A DNA stretch of 64,000 nucleotides from Scatophagus argus (GCF_020382885.2 NC_058501.1:6386001-6450000); one strand, 5' to 3'. Counted from the stretch's first letter, positions 27,401 to 38,128 are shown. The notes: generated by a model not told the origin, from the letters alone. Program-made: numbers and translations.

Positions 27401-27646
27401 CATGATTCTGGTGAATTGGAGCTGATAACCTGGTTAATATTGTCCGTGTCATCTGTAACAAATGCAAGGTATCGTAATGACTTTATGACACGTGGACCTA
27501 TGACACTAATATATATAGATGGATGTTACAGTGTGAGAACTACTGAGCATGTCATTACCTTCATTAAGATACTTTTTGATTTTGTTTAGTTTTTGATAAA
27601 GCATTGCAAGCTGTTGCTTTCTGTCTGTATGCTCCTCTTCCTCCAT
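18442..27646 (-). CDS. ttk: Dual-specificity kinase TTK/Mps1 with duplicated N-terminal TPR domain
   Basis: TTK is the spindle-assembly-checkpoint kinase; at unattached kinetochores it phosphorylates KNL1 and recruits BUB/MAD proteins. Coding exons: 27559-27646, 27230-27452, 26972-27078, 26719-26862, 26476-26590, 26305-26386, 26101-26207, 25635-25713, 25109-25208, 24764-24986, 24186-24292, 23763-23906, 23094-23266, 22675-22820, 22466-22592, 20836-20928, 20561-20718, 20195-20346, 19958-20082, 19712-19786, 19439-19615, 18764-18860, 18594-18679, 18442-18510. They join in frame to 998 aa (human 857). Kinase landmarks: GRGGSS loop (680-685), catalytic lysine in FAVK (701), HSDLKPAN (793-800), DFG (812-814), [11 protein letters not shown] (from 832). 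The ATG abuts the splice acceptor; an in-frame TGA lies upstream in the 5' exon with no ATG between. The extra length is a second TPR block. Exon ends are by eye, but every phase agrees. Confidence 0.96.
18764..20928 (-). other. ttk: ttk protein kinase domain exons
   Basis: Seven exons encode the catalytic domain from the glycine-rich loop to the C-lobe. The activation segment reads [14 protein letters not shown]. The position of human T676 is conserved as T824, and the P+1-loop threonine corresponding to human T686 is T834; the residue before T824 is Val where human has Thr. The HRD motif is HSD, as is normal for this kinase. Two introns inside the domain use GTTCTC 5' splice sites (after 20195 and 19712). 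Confidence 0.93.
21201..22386 (-). mobile_element. Decayed Tc1/mariner transposon with TA target duplication
   Basis: A 1186 bp element lies inside the ttk intron between the exons at 22466 and 20928. Ends are inverted repeats beginning CACTATATTGCCAAA, flanked by TA at 21199-21200 and 22387-22388, the classic Tc1 target duplication. A minus-strand transposase is recognisable in pieces: an N-terminal helix-turn-helix part ([19 protein letters not shown]), a broken middle with WSDKSRF at the first catalytic Asp, then [12 protein letters not shown], and a C-terminal part with the second Asp in HDCAPMHKA and the Glu in [11 protein letters not shown]. Frameshifts separate the pieces, so no active transposase is encoded. 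Confidence 0.92.
21210..22346 (-). pseudogene. Tc1-like transposase pseudogene
   Basis: The transposase reading frame of the element above runs on the minus strand from about 22346 to 21240. It is split across at least three frames, with breaks near 22.0 kb and 21.76 kb, and a further frame change near 21.55 kb. The motif usually seen as SDES reads SDKS. It is included because fragments of it give long open frames that could be mistaken for host genes. Confidence 0.85.
23763..24986 (-). other. ttk: ttk TPR cassette B (coding exons 10-12, residues ~349-507)
   Basis: This is the second copy of the same domain, in exons of exactly 223, 107 and 144 bp with the same 1-2-1-1 phase pattern. Landmarks aligned to cassette A are [46 protein letters not shown] and AELLEMAI. 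By-eye alignment gives about 40/75 identical in the first exon, 24/36 in the second and fewer in the third. Its introns are longer (471 and 279 bp). About 160 residues separate the copies. Confidence 0.92.
25253..25530. mobile_element. MITE with long inverted repeats and TTAA ends
   Basis: The segment in the ttk intron between the exons at 25635 and 25208 begins TTAAAGGGATAGTTTGACC and later CAAAATCAAAAATG, and ends with the imperfect complement (CATGTATTTTTGATTTTGG, then ATTATCCATTTAA). The terminal inverted repeats are about 35 bp. TTAA at both ends fits a piggyBac-type target duplication. It has no coding capacity. Confidence 0.65.
26719..27452 (-). other. ttk: ttk TPR cassette A (coding exons 2-4, residues ~30-188)
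   Basis: Exons of 223, 107 and 144 bp encode the first copy of the TPR-type helical domain that targets Mps1 to kinetochores. Landmarks are [46 protein letters not shown] and RELLEAAL. The block enters and leaves in phase 1 and totals 474 coding bases, so it is a symmetric module. Introns inside it are short (151 and 109 bp). Confidence 0.92.
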
Positions 27647-28266
27647 CTGAAATTGAGGAGTAGAAACATCACATTAGTCCAGATAAGATTACGCAAGTAC
27701 TACTGAATGAACACACTCCGACCCACTACAATCCGTTAAAAAGGAAAGACCATTTAATGATTCCCTATTCAGTGTGCCTATGCGCATTATTAACACACAT
27801 GACTTGAGCCAGTGACGTTTTAAGTAAGATTTAGCATAACAGCAAGGATGTGGTAAACAGAGTAATGTTAAGACAATCTCAAATGTTAAATTGTAATAGG
27901 CTATCAGCTGTGGATCATTTCTTCATGCTGTGAGCGAAAGCAACGTTACTGATTTAACTTCATTAGAGATACTTGATATCTATACTTGCTATAAGGCAAC
28001 AAATAGTTTCAGTGGCGTATTAAAGACAGACTACAGGACACGGTTCATCCATTCAAAAACAACTGATCGTACTCTTTCGTGTTTACAGTTTGAGTTAGCT
28101 CAGTTAGCTGAGTAACGTTAGCTGACATGTTGTTAACGGTATTAACGAAAACAGAGTTTGCAAACTGGTTCCCCTATAGATCGCATAAACTTACAAGAAG
28201 TTAAACATATATTCGTGCATCTTCGATAACATTAAAACACAATATTCCTATTCAAAGTCAACTCAC

Positions 28267-28330
28267 CGTGTTTACGCTGTCAAGAATTCCTTTTCTATGG
28301 GGCAGGGAAAAGCTCCACTTCAACTGCCAG
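28267..28330 (-). other. ttk: ttk 5' non-coding exon (approximate)
   Basis: A good donor (minus strand ACACG|GTGAGT, exon edge 28267) lies 620 bp upstream of the coding start. The ATG exon has an acceptor directly before its ATG, so an upstream non-coding exon is required. The outer end is not visible; it should lie near the promoter motifs at 28333-28372. Confidence 0.6.
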
Positions 28331-28332
28331 TT

Positions 28333-28372
28333 TTCAAATATGCCACTTCCGTCCAAGTCGCTGGTTGATTGG
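28333..28372 (-). promoter_or_regulatory. ttk: ttk cell-cycle promoter: CCAAT box plus CHR-like element
   Basis: On the minus strand CCAAT (28368-28372) is followed about 30 bp downstream by TTTGAA (28333-28338), with an ETS-like CGGAAG between them. NF-Y CCAAT boxes upstream of a CHR hexamer are the known layout of G2/M genes controlled by DREAM and B-MYB-MuvB. Their position at the ttk 5' end supports the gene model. The function is inferred. Confidence 0.55.
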
Positions 28373-29340
28373 ACAGCTTGTGGTGATGACGTATATTCTT
28401 CGTCTATTTTTTTTTTACTTCAGGTTTGCATTAAAAAAAATTCTGCATTATCGCCATCTACTGGATTAAAAATAAAGCGTAATTGTCTTGTCACACGTTC
28501 TAGATTAAAAAAAGAAAGAAAGGTTCTTCCACAGCCCTTATCCCATTCACGAATAAAATTAGCTTACTGATTCTAGACTCTGAGTGGGCCTGAAAGCCTT
28601 TTCTCAACAGACCTTGCACTTTTTCTCCAGCATTTCCTTTCTGTAAAAGCTCCAAGTGTGGAAGTTTTCTTGAGTGTTGCATAGTAAATCCAGTAGTTCT
28701 CACTAAACAAAAGGCATCCTTTCACACTGTTGCCAATCTCTTAATGCACTTTCAAACTGGTCACCATCTACCCTGTTTTCCCAAAGTATGTTCATCACTT
28801 GTCTTTCTGTATGTTTTCTGCCTTATTGCTAGAATATTCTCTACTGTCTCTTTTTCATGAGACATAATAACAATAATAATAATCACATAATCATTCCTGT
28901 TAGTTCTCCTGCATCTTACCTACCTTGACCTAAGCAGATCCTGATCCCAAGTCACTACATATGTATATCATGGTTGATCTCATCTTGTCAACCCATTACA
29001 GTGCCATAAGCATTACAAACAGTTCAACAATATATGAATTCGAATCATTTTAGTGATCTTAGTATAACAGTCTGCCAAAAAAGAGGGACCAATGCTGAGA
29101 TGTGTTCCTCTGTTGTTTTGATGCACTTGCATGTTTTGTGTGAGTTACATCACACGACAATATATATATAAATACACCTGAAAATACAATGTATGGCTTG
29201 GAAACGACTTAGACTACAATCTTGAGTTGCTCTACAGGAAAATTATAAATAGTATTGCTCCCTCAATTTCCGACAGTCTTTTAATGCAGCAGGACCACGC
29301 TGTACTTCCCTGTTCCTGTTCCTCCCAGCTCAAAGATGGC
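28373..29340. other. Head-to-head intergenic region between ttk and ebag9
   Basis: About 1 kb separates the two divergent 5' ends. It holds the ttk promoter at its left edge. The middle is AT-rich with no recognisable gene, and the ebag9 promoter is expected at the right. The spacing is at the limit of what is usually called a bidirectional promoter. Confidence 0.55.
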
Positions 29341-29618
29341 AGCCACGGGACTGAGATGAGAGACGACACAATTTAGGAGTTTTGCCATGAAACAACACTG
29401 GAGTGAACGGCTGTTAAATGCATGGTTTTGACATGACAGCGATGTAATTTGTCACTGCCAATGTGCCGGCTTGCGAAGACAATTAAAGGATTCATAAATG
29501 TCATGTTTTCCTGTGGGCTAAGCTAGCAAGCAGCGGTTAGCAAATAAATGAATTTGTCTCTTCTGCCTCCCAGAAATAAAGCAGCTGCTTCACATACGCT
29601 GTATTGACATATTGTAAG
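29341..29618 (+). other. ebag9: Probable ebag9 5' non-coding exon and promoter area
   Basis: A clean donor (TTGTAAG|GTGAGT) follows 29618, about 0.5 kb before the coding exon, whose own acceptor is at 30107-30108 and which starts with 12 bases of 5' UTR. An upstream non-coding exon is therefore needed and this is the best candidate. The transcription start is not visible. Confidence 0.5.
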
Positions 29619-30120
29619 GTGAGTACCTATTTGTATGACAGCTAAAACGTCCAATAATCTAATATGAAGACATAATTTAGTTGCTTTAATTTAACGTTAA
29701 TGTTGGTAGAACTATTTTACATGCAGCCTTCTTCGATCTTTTTGTTCTTTTGTGAAAATTGCGTAACGTTATCAAACAAAACAATATTGATATTGCGTTT
29801 AATGGTGTTTAACTAAGTTCATTGCGTAAGTTATTAAAATTTGCACACAGTCTATTTAAAATGCAAAATGTTAACTCAAAAGTGGGGTAACGTGGCATTT
29901 AGGTGACCAGTGTCACGGCTATGCAGATTATGATAAAATGACCTGTTGTTTATACGTAACGTTCATAAACACCAGCAACTATTCTCAGTTTTATGTTACC
30001 TTGCGTAAATATTGATGTAGTGGAGACTTGCTGATACTATGGAGCAAAACAAGACACACGTGTGCCATTGTAAATTTAAACACTAAAATGTTGTTTTTGC
30101 CCCAACAGCTCAGTTTCATC

Positions 30121-33100
30121 ATGGCCATCACTCAGTTCCGTCTGTTCAAGATCTGCACATGTTTAGCCAGCTTACTTTCTTTCTTGAAAAGGTTAATATG
30201 CAGGTGAGTATAAAAAAAGCAATGTTCACTACCCCTGATACATACTTTGCTCTTTCATCAAGAGCTTTGCTTATAGGTAAACATGAATACATTGAAAAGG
30301 TTACCTTTGTTGCACACATCTAATCCACGACTAAACAGATGTTTTATTAATGAGTTTGTAGTAGCTTTTACTTTCTCACTGCCACCCATGATACATGTTG
30401 TTGTAAGGCAAAGCACGTCATTGCTTGAAGGATCACATGCATGCTGATTTACCACTACAGTACAGTGATTCAGAAGGGGTCTCAATCCATGTTGTAAGGT
30501 GTGAGTGTCTGTGACGCTAAATTGGCAGCAAATCAGTCTCTCCTCACTGAAGAGATCTTGTGTTTCATGACAATCAGTTGCTGCTATTAACAACATTAAA
30601 TTAGTCCCTTTTAACTTATTTTATTGTATTCCTGTGCAGGAGTGGTAGGGGCCGCAAGCTCAGTGGTGATCAAATAACTCTTCCGACAACAGTGGATTTT
30701 TCATCATCAGTACCAAAACAGGTTAGTATTGCGTCAGTAAACAACACCTGCCCAAGAAGTTCAGATCCAAGTGTTCAGTACTTGAAAAGTAAAACAACAG
30801 ATGTAATCAGTGGACTAAACGTGCCTGTATTTGCTTCTACAGATAAATAAACATCTGCTTTGGATTTCACGCATTTAAAATTGACTTTAAACATTTTGTT
30901 GCCCTGTCTACACAGCCAGAGGTTGAAGAATGGAGCTCTTGGGATGAAGAGGCTCCTACAAGTATTAAGATTGAAGGTGGCAACGGAAATGTTTCCCCTT
31001 CAGCCAACGATGTAGATGAAGAACCTGACTACTTTAAAGACATGGCTCCTACCATCAGGAAAACACAAAAGGTATGTCCATAGACAGTGCAGCTGGTCCA
31101 GTGTTACCAAGCCAATACAAAATGAATGACCTACTTAATGTTTGTTGGTGACATTTGTCATTTGTATCTCTGGCTTTACATCGCAGATTAGAAATGGTAA
31201 GATATTTAATTAAAGGGATTCTCTGACATTTTAGCAAGTTTGGTTCTTTGCTGTTTTTTTTATGGACACTACTGCTTGATGTGTTTTCCTTAACACAATG
31301 ATTGGAAATTATAAGCTTTCTAACAATGCAGGTTTTCTCTTAGAAAATTCTATGCCAAGGTGGTAAACTTGACTGCAGATTGACCGATCCAATATTCAAT
31401 AGTATCGGCCTTCTTTTTTTTATTATTTTCTGATTGCAGACAACATAACATAAATTTATTTTAGAATGCGCTACTTTGGCTGTGATGCACCACCCTCCCC
31501 CTGTCTGTAGTCACCACTCTGTGGTCTCACTCAGTATCCTGTCCATAGCACTGACTGCTTTAATGTCAACACTGATTGATATGAATTTGCAAAGTAAATA
31601 AAGCCGAAAGTTATCAAATAAATGTAGTGGAGTAAACAGTCTAATATTTGCCTCCCAAATGTAGTAGAATGGAAGTGTGAAGAAGCAGAAAATTTAAATA
31701 TTGAACATACCTGAAAATTTTACTAAAGCGCAGCACTTAATTACAGTTCTTGAGTACATTGTTCCTAGTTACATTTCAATGGATAGTTTAAATTTAGACA
31801 CTGGGAAATAAATTTTTACTGCAAAAGTGTTACAGATCCAAATGGGCTGTGATCACTGATCGGTATCGGTCCCGAAAATAATCATATCAGCCAGCTCATG
31901 ACGCATCTTGTGATCAACTGAATTGTGGCATTTGTTGTTTAAAATGTGACAAACCTGTAATGATTTATTTCTTAAGTCTATTGATTTTTATGTTATTTGT
32001 GGGGTTAGCCTTTGTTTCAGGTGAGTTCTGTCCACCTGATCTTGAAAACACAGACTCTAATTTACACATTATTTCTTGTTCGCTTCCAAGCTCATCAGTA
32101 TGTGTTTTGTAGAATTAAGAAAGCACAAAGACAGAACCCCTCAGATACTGTTGGGAGCCGCTGCTCTTAGCTGTTGGCTACGTAAAGCTGTTAAAGCTTT
32201 AGTATAGCTGCCAAACTGCAGTGTCATGTCTATTTCCTCTTGGATTAATGTACAAAATAGTCTTAGTATACAAAATAATCTTAGTAGTTAATGATATGTG
32301 GAATTGCAGGGTAAATTCCTTGAATGTAGTGAAAATTTAATATAAAAATTTGTAAATCTGTGTCTATAGTGGAATCATAATGCATCACAGTGCTTCAGTT
32401 GAAGTTTCAGCCAATGTTTCTCTGGTTTGCAGATCTTGTTGAAGAAAAGGGAGCCTTTGAACTACTTGGTGCCTGATGGCTCAGCAGGTTTCTCCAGCAG
32501 ACTGGCAGCCTCACAGGATATGATGGCCTTCAGTCCACCCTCAGTAAGTTGCAGGTTGTGTGAGGAACACACTTTTGTACAGATTTTTGTGTTTTGAGAG
32601 GTTTAGGACAAAGCAGAGTTTCTAATACAGGGTAGTATAAAATAAAATGTAGCTCAGTCCAAATACGTGGTCATGCATTTTGTACAATCGCATCACATAA
32701 TAAACATGTAAACATGTATGTAAAAAAACAAATAGAAACTGGACCCTGAAAGTGTGTGTCCAGATTGAAGGAGAAAATGTTTAAGTTCTGCTCTGGGGTT
32801 TCTGCCTTCTAAAAGGAAGTTTTTCCTCTCCACTGTTGCCAAGTGCTTGCTCAAGGAGGAATGTTGGGTTCTTTGTATTACAGTTTAATTGAAGAGTTTG
32901 GTCTAGACCTGCTCTAATTGGAAAGTGTCATGAGATGACTTTTGTTGTGAATTGGCGCTATATAAATAAACTGAATTGAATTGACATTAAATTGAATTTT
33001 AAAAAACTTGAAGAACTTGAACTTAAAGACTTGAATGTAAGAACACACTGATATTATCAGTCATATTGTCAAATGATAAAGTGAGCAAACGACAACTTTT

Positions 33101-34144
33101 TATTCATCCTACTGAGCCAAATAAAATTCTAATATAATATTAATCATTTAAAAGTGATTAATATACACATTAATGGAGCAGAGATGTAACAAAATCCTTC
33201 AGTTTTCATGAGATACTAGCTTGTGTCAGATGTGTTTAGACATACAGCTTTGCTGTCAAAGGTCATTCACTAACTCCTCCTCTGTGATGCATGCAGGTTA
33301 GATTGCAACCATTGCTCTTCAGGAGCAATCAACTAGAAAATAAACTGGCCACTGATTTGGAAAGTAGGAATGCAACAGTATGAAATATTTGGCGTCTTCC
33401 ATACCGTTTCTGTTATCGCTAAAGGAAACGTCCAAAGTAACTGTCTTGGTTTTTTGTTTTGTCCAGGCTGAACTAGGAGAAATGGATAACTGGCAGGAGG
33501 ACACCAATGCCTGGGAGGACGAGTCTGATGCTGCCTGGGAGGCGGAGGAGGTCCTCAGGTAACATTTCAAGAATAGATCTGTCCCTGTGTACAATAAGTA
33601 GATGTGCTATAATACCAGTTTATCCAGATTTTTTACTTCACTATTAATAATGCACCAGGCTGTTTATAAAACAGTTTAGCTTAAGGTTGCCTTTTTACTA
33701 CTTAAATCAATTGGTAGACAATATTACTATCAGTCTTATGGGAAGGTAGGTTTTGTTGAAATGAAGATATAAAGAACACTTAAAATAAGCCTCTTGGCCA
33801 CCTACCTAATTACGAAAAGAAAAAAATGATACTGACAGCTCACGTTCTTTTTTCTGTGGTCGTTGTGTCAGTTCACATAATGGCCAGCAGATGTCAGTGT
33901 GGGTGTTATTTCGACACACAGGAGCAAGGTTTTGTTTTCCTCACTCCCTGCTGTCCCAGCTTCCATTGATGTGTGCTGTACTGACATTGCTTGCCATCCT
34001 GTGTTTGTCTTGGCTTTGTTTAACAGACAGCAGAAGATGGCTGAAAGAGAAAAGCGCTCCATGGAGCAGCAAAGGAAGAAGATGGAGAAAGAGGCTCAAA
34101 GGATGATGAAGAAGGAGCAGAAGATTGCTGTCAAGCTCTCGTAA
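30121..34144 (+). CDS. ebag9: EBAG9/RCAS1 (estrogen receptor-binding fragment-associated antigen 9)
   Basis: EBAG9 is a small Golgi-associated membrane protein that modulates secretory-pathway traffic and regulated exocytosis. Coding exons 30121-30203, 30640-30721, 30916-31071, 32433-32543, 33467-33558 and 34027-34144 join in frame to 213 aa, the same length as the human protein. The N-terminus (MAITQFRLFKIC, then LASLLSFLKRLIC) is a short hydrophobic membrane segment followed by a basic RSGRGRK stretch. The middle is acidic (EEWSSWDEEAP, EEPDYFKDM) with a conserved PLNYLVPDG block. The last exon encodes a charged coiled coil (QQKMAEREKRSMEQQRKKME). The gene is divergent from ttk and convergent with sybu. 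Identification is secure. Confidence 0.96.
31615..31790. repeat. Dispersed fish repeat fragment in ebag9 intron
   Basis: Words such as 'atgtagtggagtaaacagt', 'tgtagtagaatggaagtgtg' and 'cttgagtacattgttcctag' match a very common teleost interspersed repeat (the 'ttacttaagtaaaagta' family). A second fragment of this family is at about 44.13-44.66 kb. Class not determined. Confidence 0.5.
32785..32983 (+). mobile_element. SINE/LINE 3' fragment ending in TTGAA repeat
   Basis: In the ebag9 intron after the 32.5 kb exon, the words 'taaaaggaagtttttcctct', 'ccaagtgcttgctcaaggag' and 'ttggcgctatataaataaa' followed by GAATTGAATTGA are a well-known teleost retroelement 3' end. The 5' part is missing or too degraded to see. 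Confidence 0.7.
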
Positions 34145-34590
34145 CATTTTAGGAATGCTCAATTTTGAGCCAAAGGGATAGGGCTGGGGCAAAGACACTA
34201 AATCATTTGTTCCTCTGTCTTTAAAATCATCAGGCCAACCAGGATTATCACCCTGCATTACTTATCTGTTAGCAAACTGTCCTCTCACTCCACCCTATTT
34301 CCACCAGCAGCCATTTTAGTCTGTTTTCCAGCTGCAGCAGTGTAAAAATGCATCATTCTTGAGCAGATAACGCACCTGGTGTACTTGCTGTTCATGTGGC
34401 AAGGTCATTTTGGTCTTCAAGGCTGAGCTGTATTTCTACGATCCAGTTCATCTTAGGTTTATCGTTAGATGCAGCGTTAGAAGGCGCCATTTAGAATCTG
34501 ATTAAATCTGTCAGGTAGTTTAAAAAAATGTTCTGATTTGTTTTTTTCCCAGGAACATTTGTAAATAAACAGGTACCTGCGCTACCTTTT
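34145..34590 (+). other. ebag9: ebag9 3' UTR with candidate poly(A) signal
   Basis: Sequence after the stop is non-coding, with an AATAAA at 34564-34569 about 420 bp downstream that would end the transcript near 34590. A longer 3' UTR is possible because further A/T-rich signals follow. Confidence 0.5.
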
Positions 34591-37440
34591 AAAACTGAAA
34601 TAGGGGGTGCCATTCCTTTTCTTTGTCATGTTCATAACCTCGAAGGACAAAGGAGTGTAAGTAATTTTAAGCATCGCTGTATACCAGTGACATCTCTCGG
34701 TTTGCTTGGTTCTTGTGTTTTTATATTTATGATTTTCATTGTCTGAATTTTTTTAAATTTACTAATGAATGTTACTTGATATTTCACATGATCTCCCTGT
34801 GCTGTGCAGCCCTTACCACACTGGAAATCTAAATTAAAATGGAGGCAGAAGGCTTTCAATGGATGGGTAAATGACCATAGACTAGACTCTATCCTAACTA
34901 TAAATGATAGCTGTGGGTCCCTATGGTAATCTCATAGCAACTGATCTGCCATTCATTCTCCTGCAGCTTTTGAAAATGTCCAGTGATCATGGCATTTATG
35001 TAATTTTTTTTTGAGGGAGGGAATGGTACTTTCCTCTTAAATATATGATACACTCATTGTCTTTATAAAACATGGATCGTCATCACCATAGTAATCTCAG
35101 ACTGTTTATGTTGGCAGCAGAGAAGAGGATAAATAAATTTTGGTTCCTTTTCTCATCTGAAAATCTAAGGCTAATGGTTTTGACTGAGTATTCTGGCATG
35201 TATCATTATAATGAACTTACCAGTCGGTGTTGAAAATATTTGTACCAGTGCCAATAGTCAACCAGTTGCCATGGAAACATTGGCAGTGAAGAAAGGCCCA
35301 TATAAATTTAAATGTGCAAACATGACACAAAATGTTTCTGGTCATGATGTCTGATAAATGACTCAGGTGGGGGTAAGAGAGGCAGATTTCTGTATTGAAT
35401 GTTAGAGTTGTAAAACAAGCTGCTTGACGCTTCTAAAGAAATACTGGTTAAATGTTAGTGATTTATGGAAACACTCAGAGTTGTCAATTCTGTTAAAACT
35501 CAAACGATGAAATGATTGATTAGTGGATGATAAGATGTAAGAATTTAATTCAATGCAGGTGTTTATTTTAAGGGAATTCAGTCAACTGTGTGGTTTGTGT
35601 TTTCTTTGGAAATGCTCATTTCCCATTGTTTTCCTTTAAGAAAAGCTGCATGTGGTTCTTTTTGTCATTTTGCACATTTAAGTTTTCCAAAATGAATCAC
35701 AGAGAGCTTTTTTTGTTCCTCAACCATTTCTTCCCATTGATGTGTAAGACCTCATGTAATAACACTTGACGTGGTTGAGCACAAATGAGTTCACAGGCTC
35801 AATCAGTCCAGAAGGTTTGGCAGATTGTATGCCTGCTCTATTAGTCCTACACAGGTTTTTAATTAAACTATTTGATTCATACCTCTAGATGTGAATAAGT
35901 TTGATCATGCGTCTGCTGCCTGATGTGTAATTTGGGAAACACTATTTGAAATATTGTAGTAGGGGCATCATTTCAGTTACATGACATATTAGTGTATTAT
36001 ACAAGCTAGTGGTATAACTCTATGGGTGGCAGTGCTGGTCAGTCTCTCCTTTTTTTCTATTCCAGACTGAAATCTCTCAGAAAGTATATGGACTGAGTGC
36101 CGTGAAATCTGGCACAGTCGTTCACAGTCCCCTGAGGATAAGTCCTCATGACTTTCCTCTGGTGCCATCAAGAGTTTCATGTTTTGGCTGTTCTTCTGTT
36201 CCGTTCTGTTCATCTGTTTGATGGATAGGATGACATTTGATCACAATCACTTGTAATAACTTTGGTGATCTAGATTTTTTCGGATTTGGTTAAAATTTAA
36301 ATTCCTTCTATTTTTTGTTTACCGACCAATCGCATGCTAACCAACGTCATTCCTTTCAGTCTCGGCTACGTTTAGTTCTAACTAATAAATATTAGCATGC
36401 CGACATGCTTTGTAGTAAACATACCTGCTAATCAGCTGCATGTTAGCATGGTTATTGTGAGCATTTTAGCATGCTGATTACCATTCTCGAAGCACTACTG
36501 TATCTCAGTGCAGCCTCACATAGCTGCTAGCATAGACTCTATTTTATAATGGCTGACACTGAGGTGGCCTTTAACCTGGACTGACGGACAGCTGCGATCA
36601 CTCATCTGACCCCCGTTAATAATCATCTTACTCCCATCTGTCTGGGGACACTGCCTGCCAAAACCTCTCAGAGACTGACCCACTTTCTAAAAGAGACATT
36701 GCACATTGTGAGTCTTCAGAAAAGGGAACAAGCTATTTGGGTGAATAATTGTCCTAAAAGGCTTCAGAGTCAGATATACTGATTTTACTGGACCGGTATA
36801 TTCTCAGATGGTTTGACTTACAACCACTGCTGCCCACTCATTTTAATCAAGCATCTACAGACTAGTGTGGGGATTATGGCATCTGATGATTCATTAGTCT
36901 GACACCTCATAAACTGAGAGGTTGTGGTTATGCAATTTAAGATACACCACCATGTGGCGGAGTTGAAAATGGAGTAAAGCTGCCAAAGGTTAGTTCATTT
37001 AATCAGCTTTTTTTCTCTTTCATTTCCATCGAATATAACTAGATGTTGCGTAATGGCTAAAGAAGGCATTTGCTATTGCTCTGGCACTGACCCAGTTTTT
37101 ACTGGAATAAGGGCACAGACAGCATTTTACAGCTTCTGAGAGATCCCAGTAAAGTGGATCGAATGCACTTTACATTGTCAGACCCACAACCCAAGGGATG
37201 TCTGAAAATACAGGCGAAGAAAGCTTTTACGTAAGATGAGCCGTCATGAGAATGCTGCTTGGTTGCACTTGGGTTCATATTTTTCCTTTTATTAATTTAT
37301 GTGAACATCTTGTGCAAATGAAGACACTTGGGCTCTCCCAGTCTTCTCCAGTATTCTTAACACAAGTCTTACATAAGTCGAACTTTTAACTTTTGTTTCT
37401 GTTCACGCATATCCTCTCCCATAACAGACCTGTCTGATCA
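34591..37440. other. Tail-to-tail intergenic region between ebag9 and sybu
   Basis: No exon-like frame with splice support was found on either strand. Apart from the repeat at about 36.0-36.5 kb it is AT-rich, featureless sequence, and part may be extended 3' UTR of either neighbour. Confidence 0.5.
36030..36540. repeat. Degenerate interspersed repeat rich in CATGCTAAC-like words
   Basis: The region between ebag9 and sybu contains repeated TTAGCATG/CATGCTAA words ('tattagcatgccgacatgct', 'gcatgttagcatggtt', 'ttttagcatgctgattac') and flanking text typical of a common fish repeat. The local inverted words can pair with each other. Borders are vague. Confidence 0.5.
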
Positions 37441-37477
37441 AAAACATCACAAGTGACAACACATGAATTTATCATGC

Positions 37478-38128
37478 TTTAATAATAAAGATACAAGGAC
37501 ATTTGATGTAAACCACCAGTATTGCACATAGCTGAGGCACATAACAAGTGGCAATTGCTTTGAAGCATCAACTTATTTCTATGAACAATACACAGGCTGT
37601 ACTGAATAAAGCTCTATCCCAGGGAGGGAAAAAAAAATACATACTTCTTCACAAAACAATAACAGTGAACTCACATTAAAGCTTTGGCTGAAGGTTTAAG
37701 GTTTCTTTCTGAACAATAACTCAAACCATTAGAATTTTCAGAACCCATCAAACAGAACATTTAATCTTTCACTTCCTAAAAATCTCATACAAACAAACTT
37801 TTTTTTTTTTTTTCCCTAAATTCATGGACAACTGGGGACGTAACCGGACAATGATAACACATAACCATCTACCCAGATGATCAGCTTCTACATGTACATG
37901 ATAAATAAATATATAAATAACCTCTGTTAAAAATAATCCCTTTCATGTCACCATTTTCCTTCAACTTATGGTAACTGCACAGTGCAAAATAACAGTGTTG
38001 GAACCAAAATAACTGCATTAATATCATTAAGTGTTTAACAAAAATGCACAAATCTCACAAATACTCTTGAAAAGATGCTTAAGTGCTTTTAGTTCAAGAT
38101 TAGGCGCGTGCATGCGAGGTGGAAGCCT
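37478..38128 (-). other. sybu: sybu 3' UTR (approximate)
   Basis: This follows the sybu stop codon. A minus-strand ATTAAA (37478-37483) is a candidate poly(A) signal, and another AATAAA on the minus strand is at 37288-37293. The segment is AT-rich with an oligo(T) run near 37.8 kb. The end is not certain. Confidence 0.4.
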
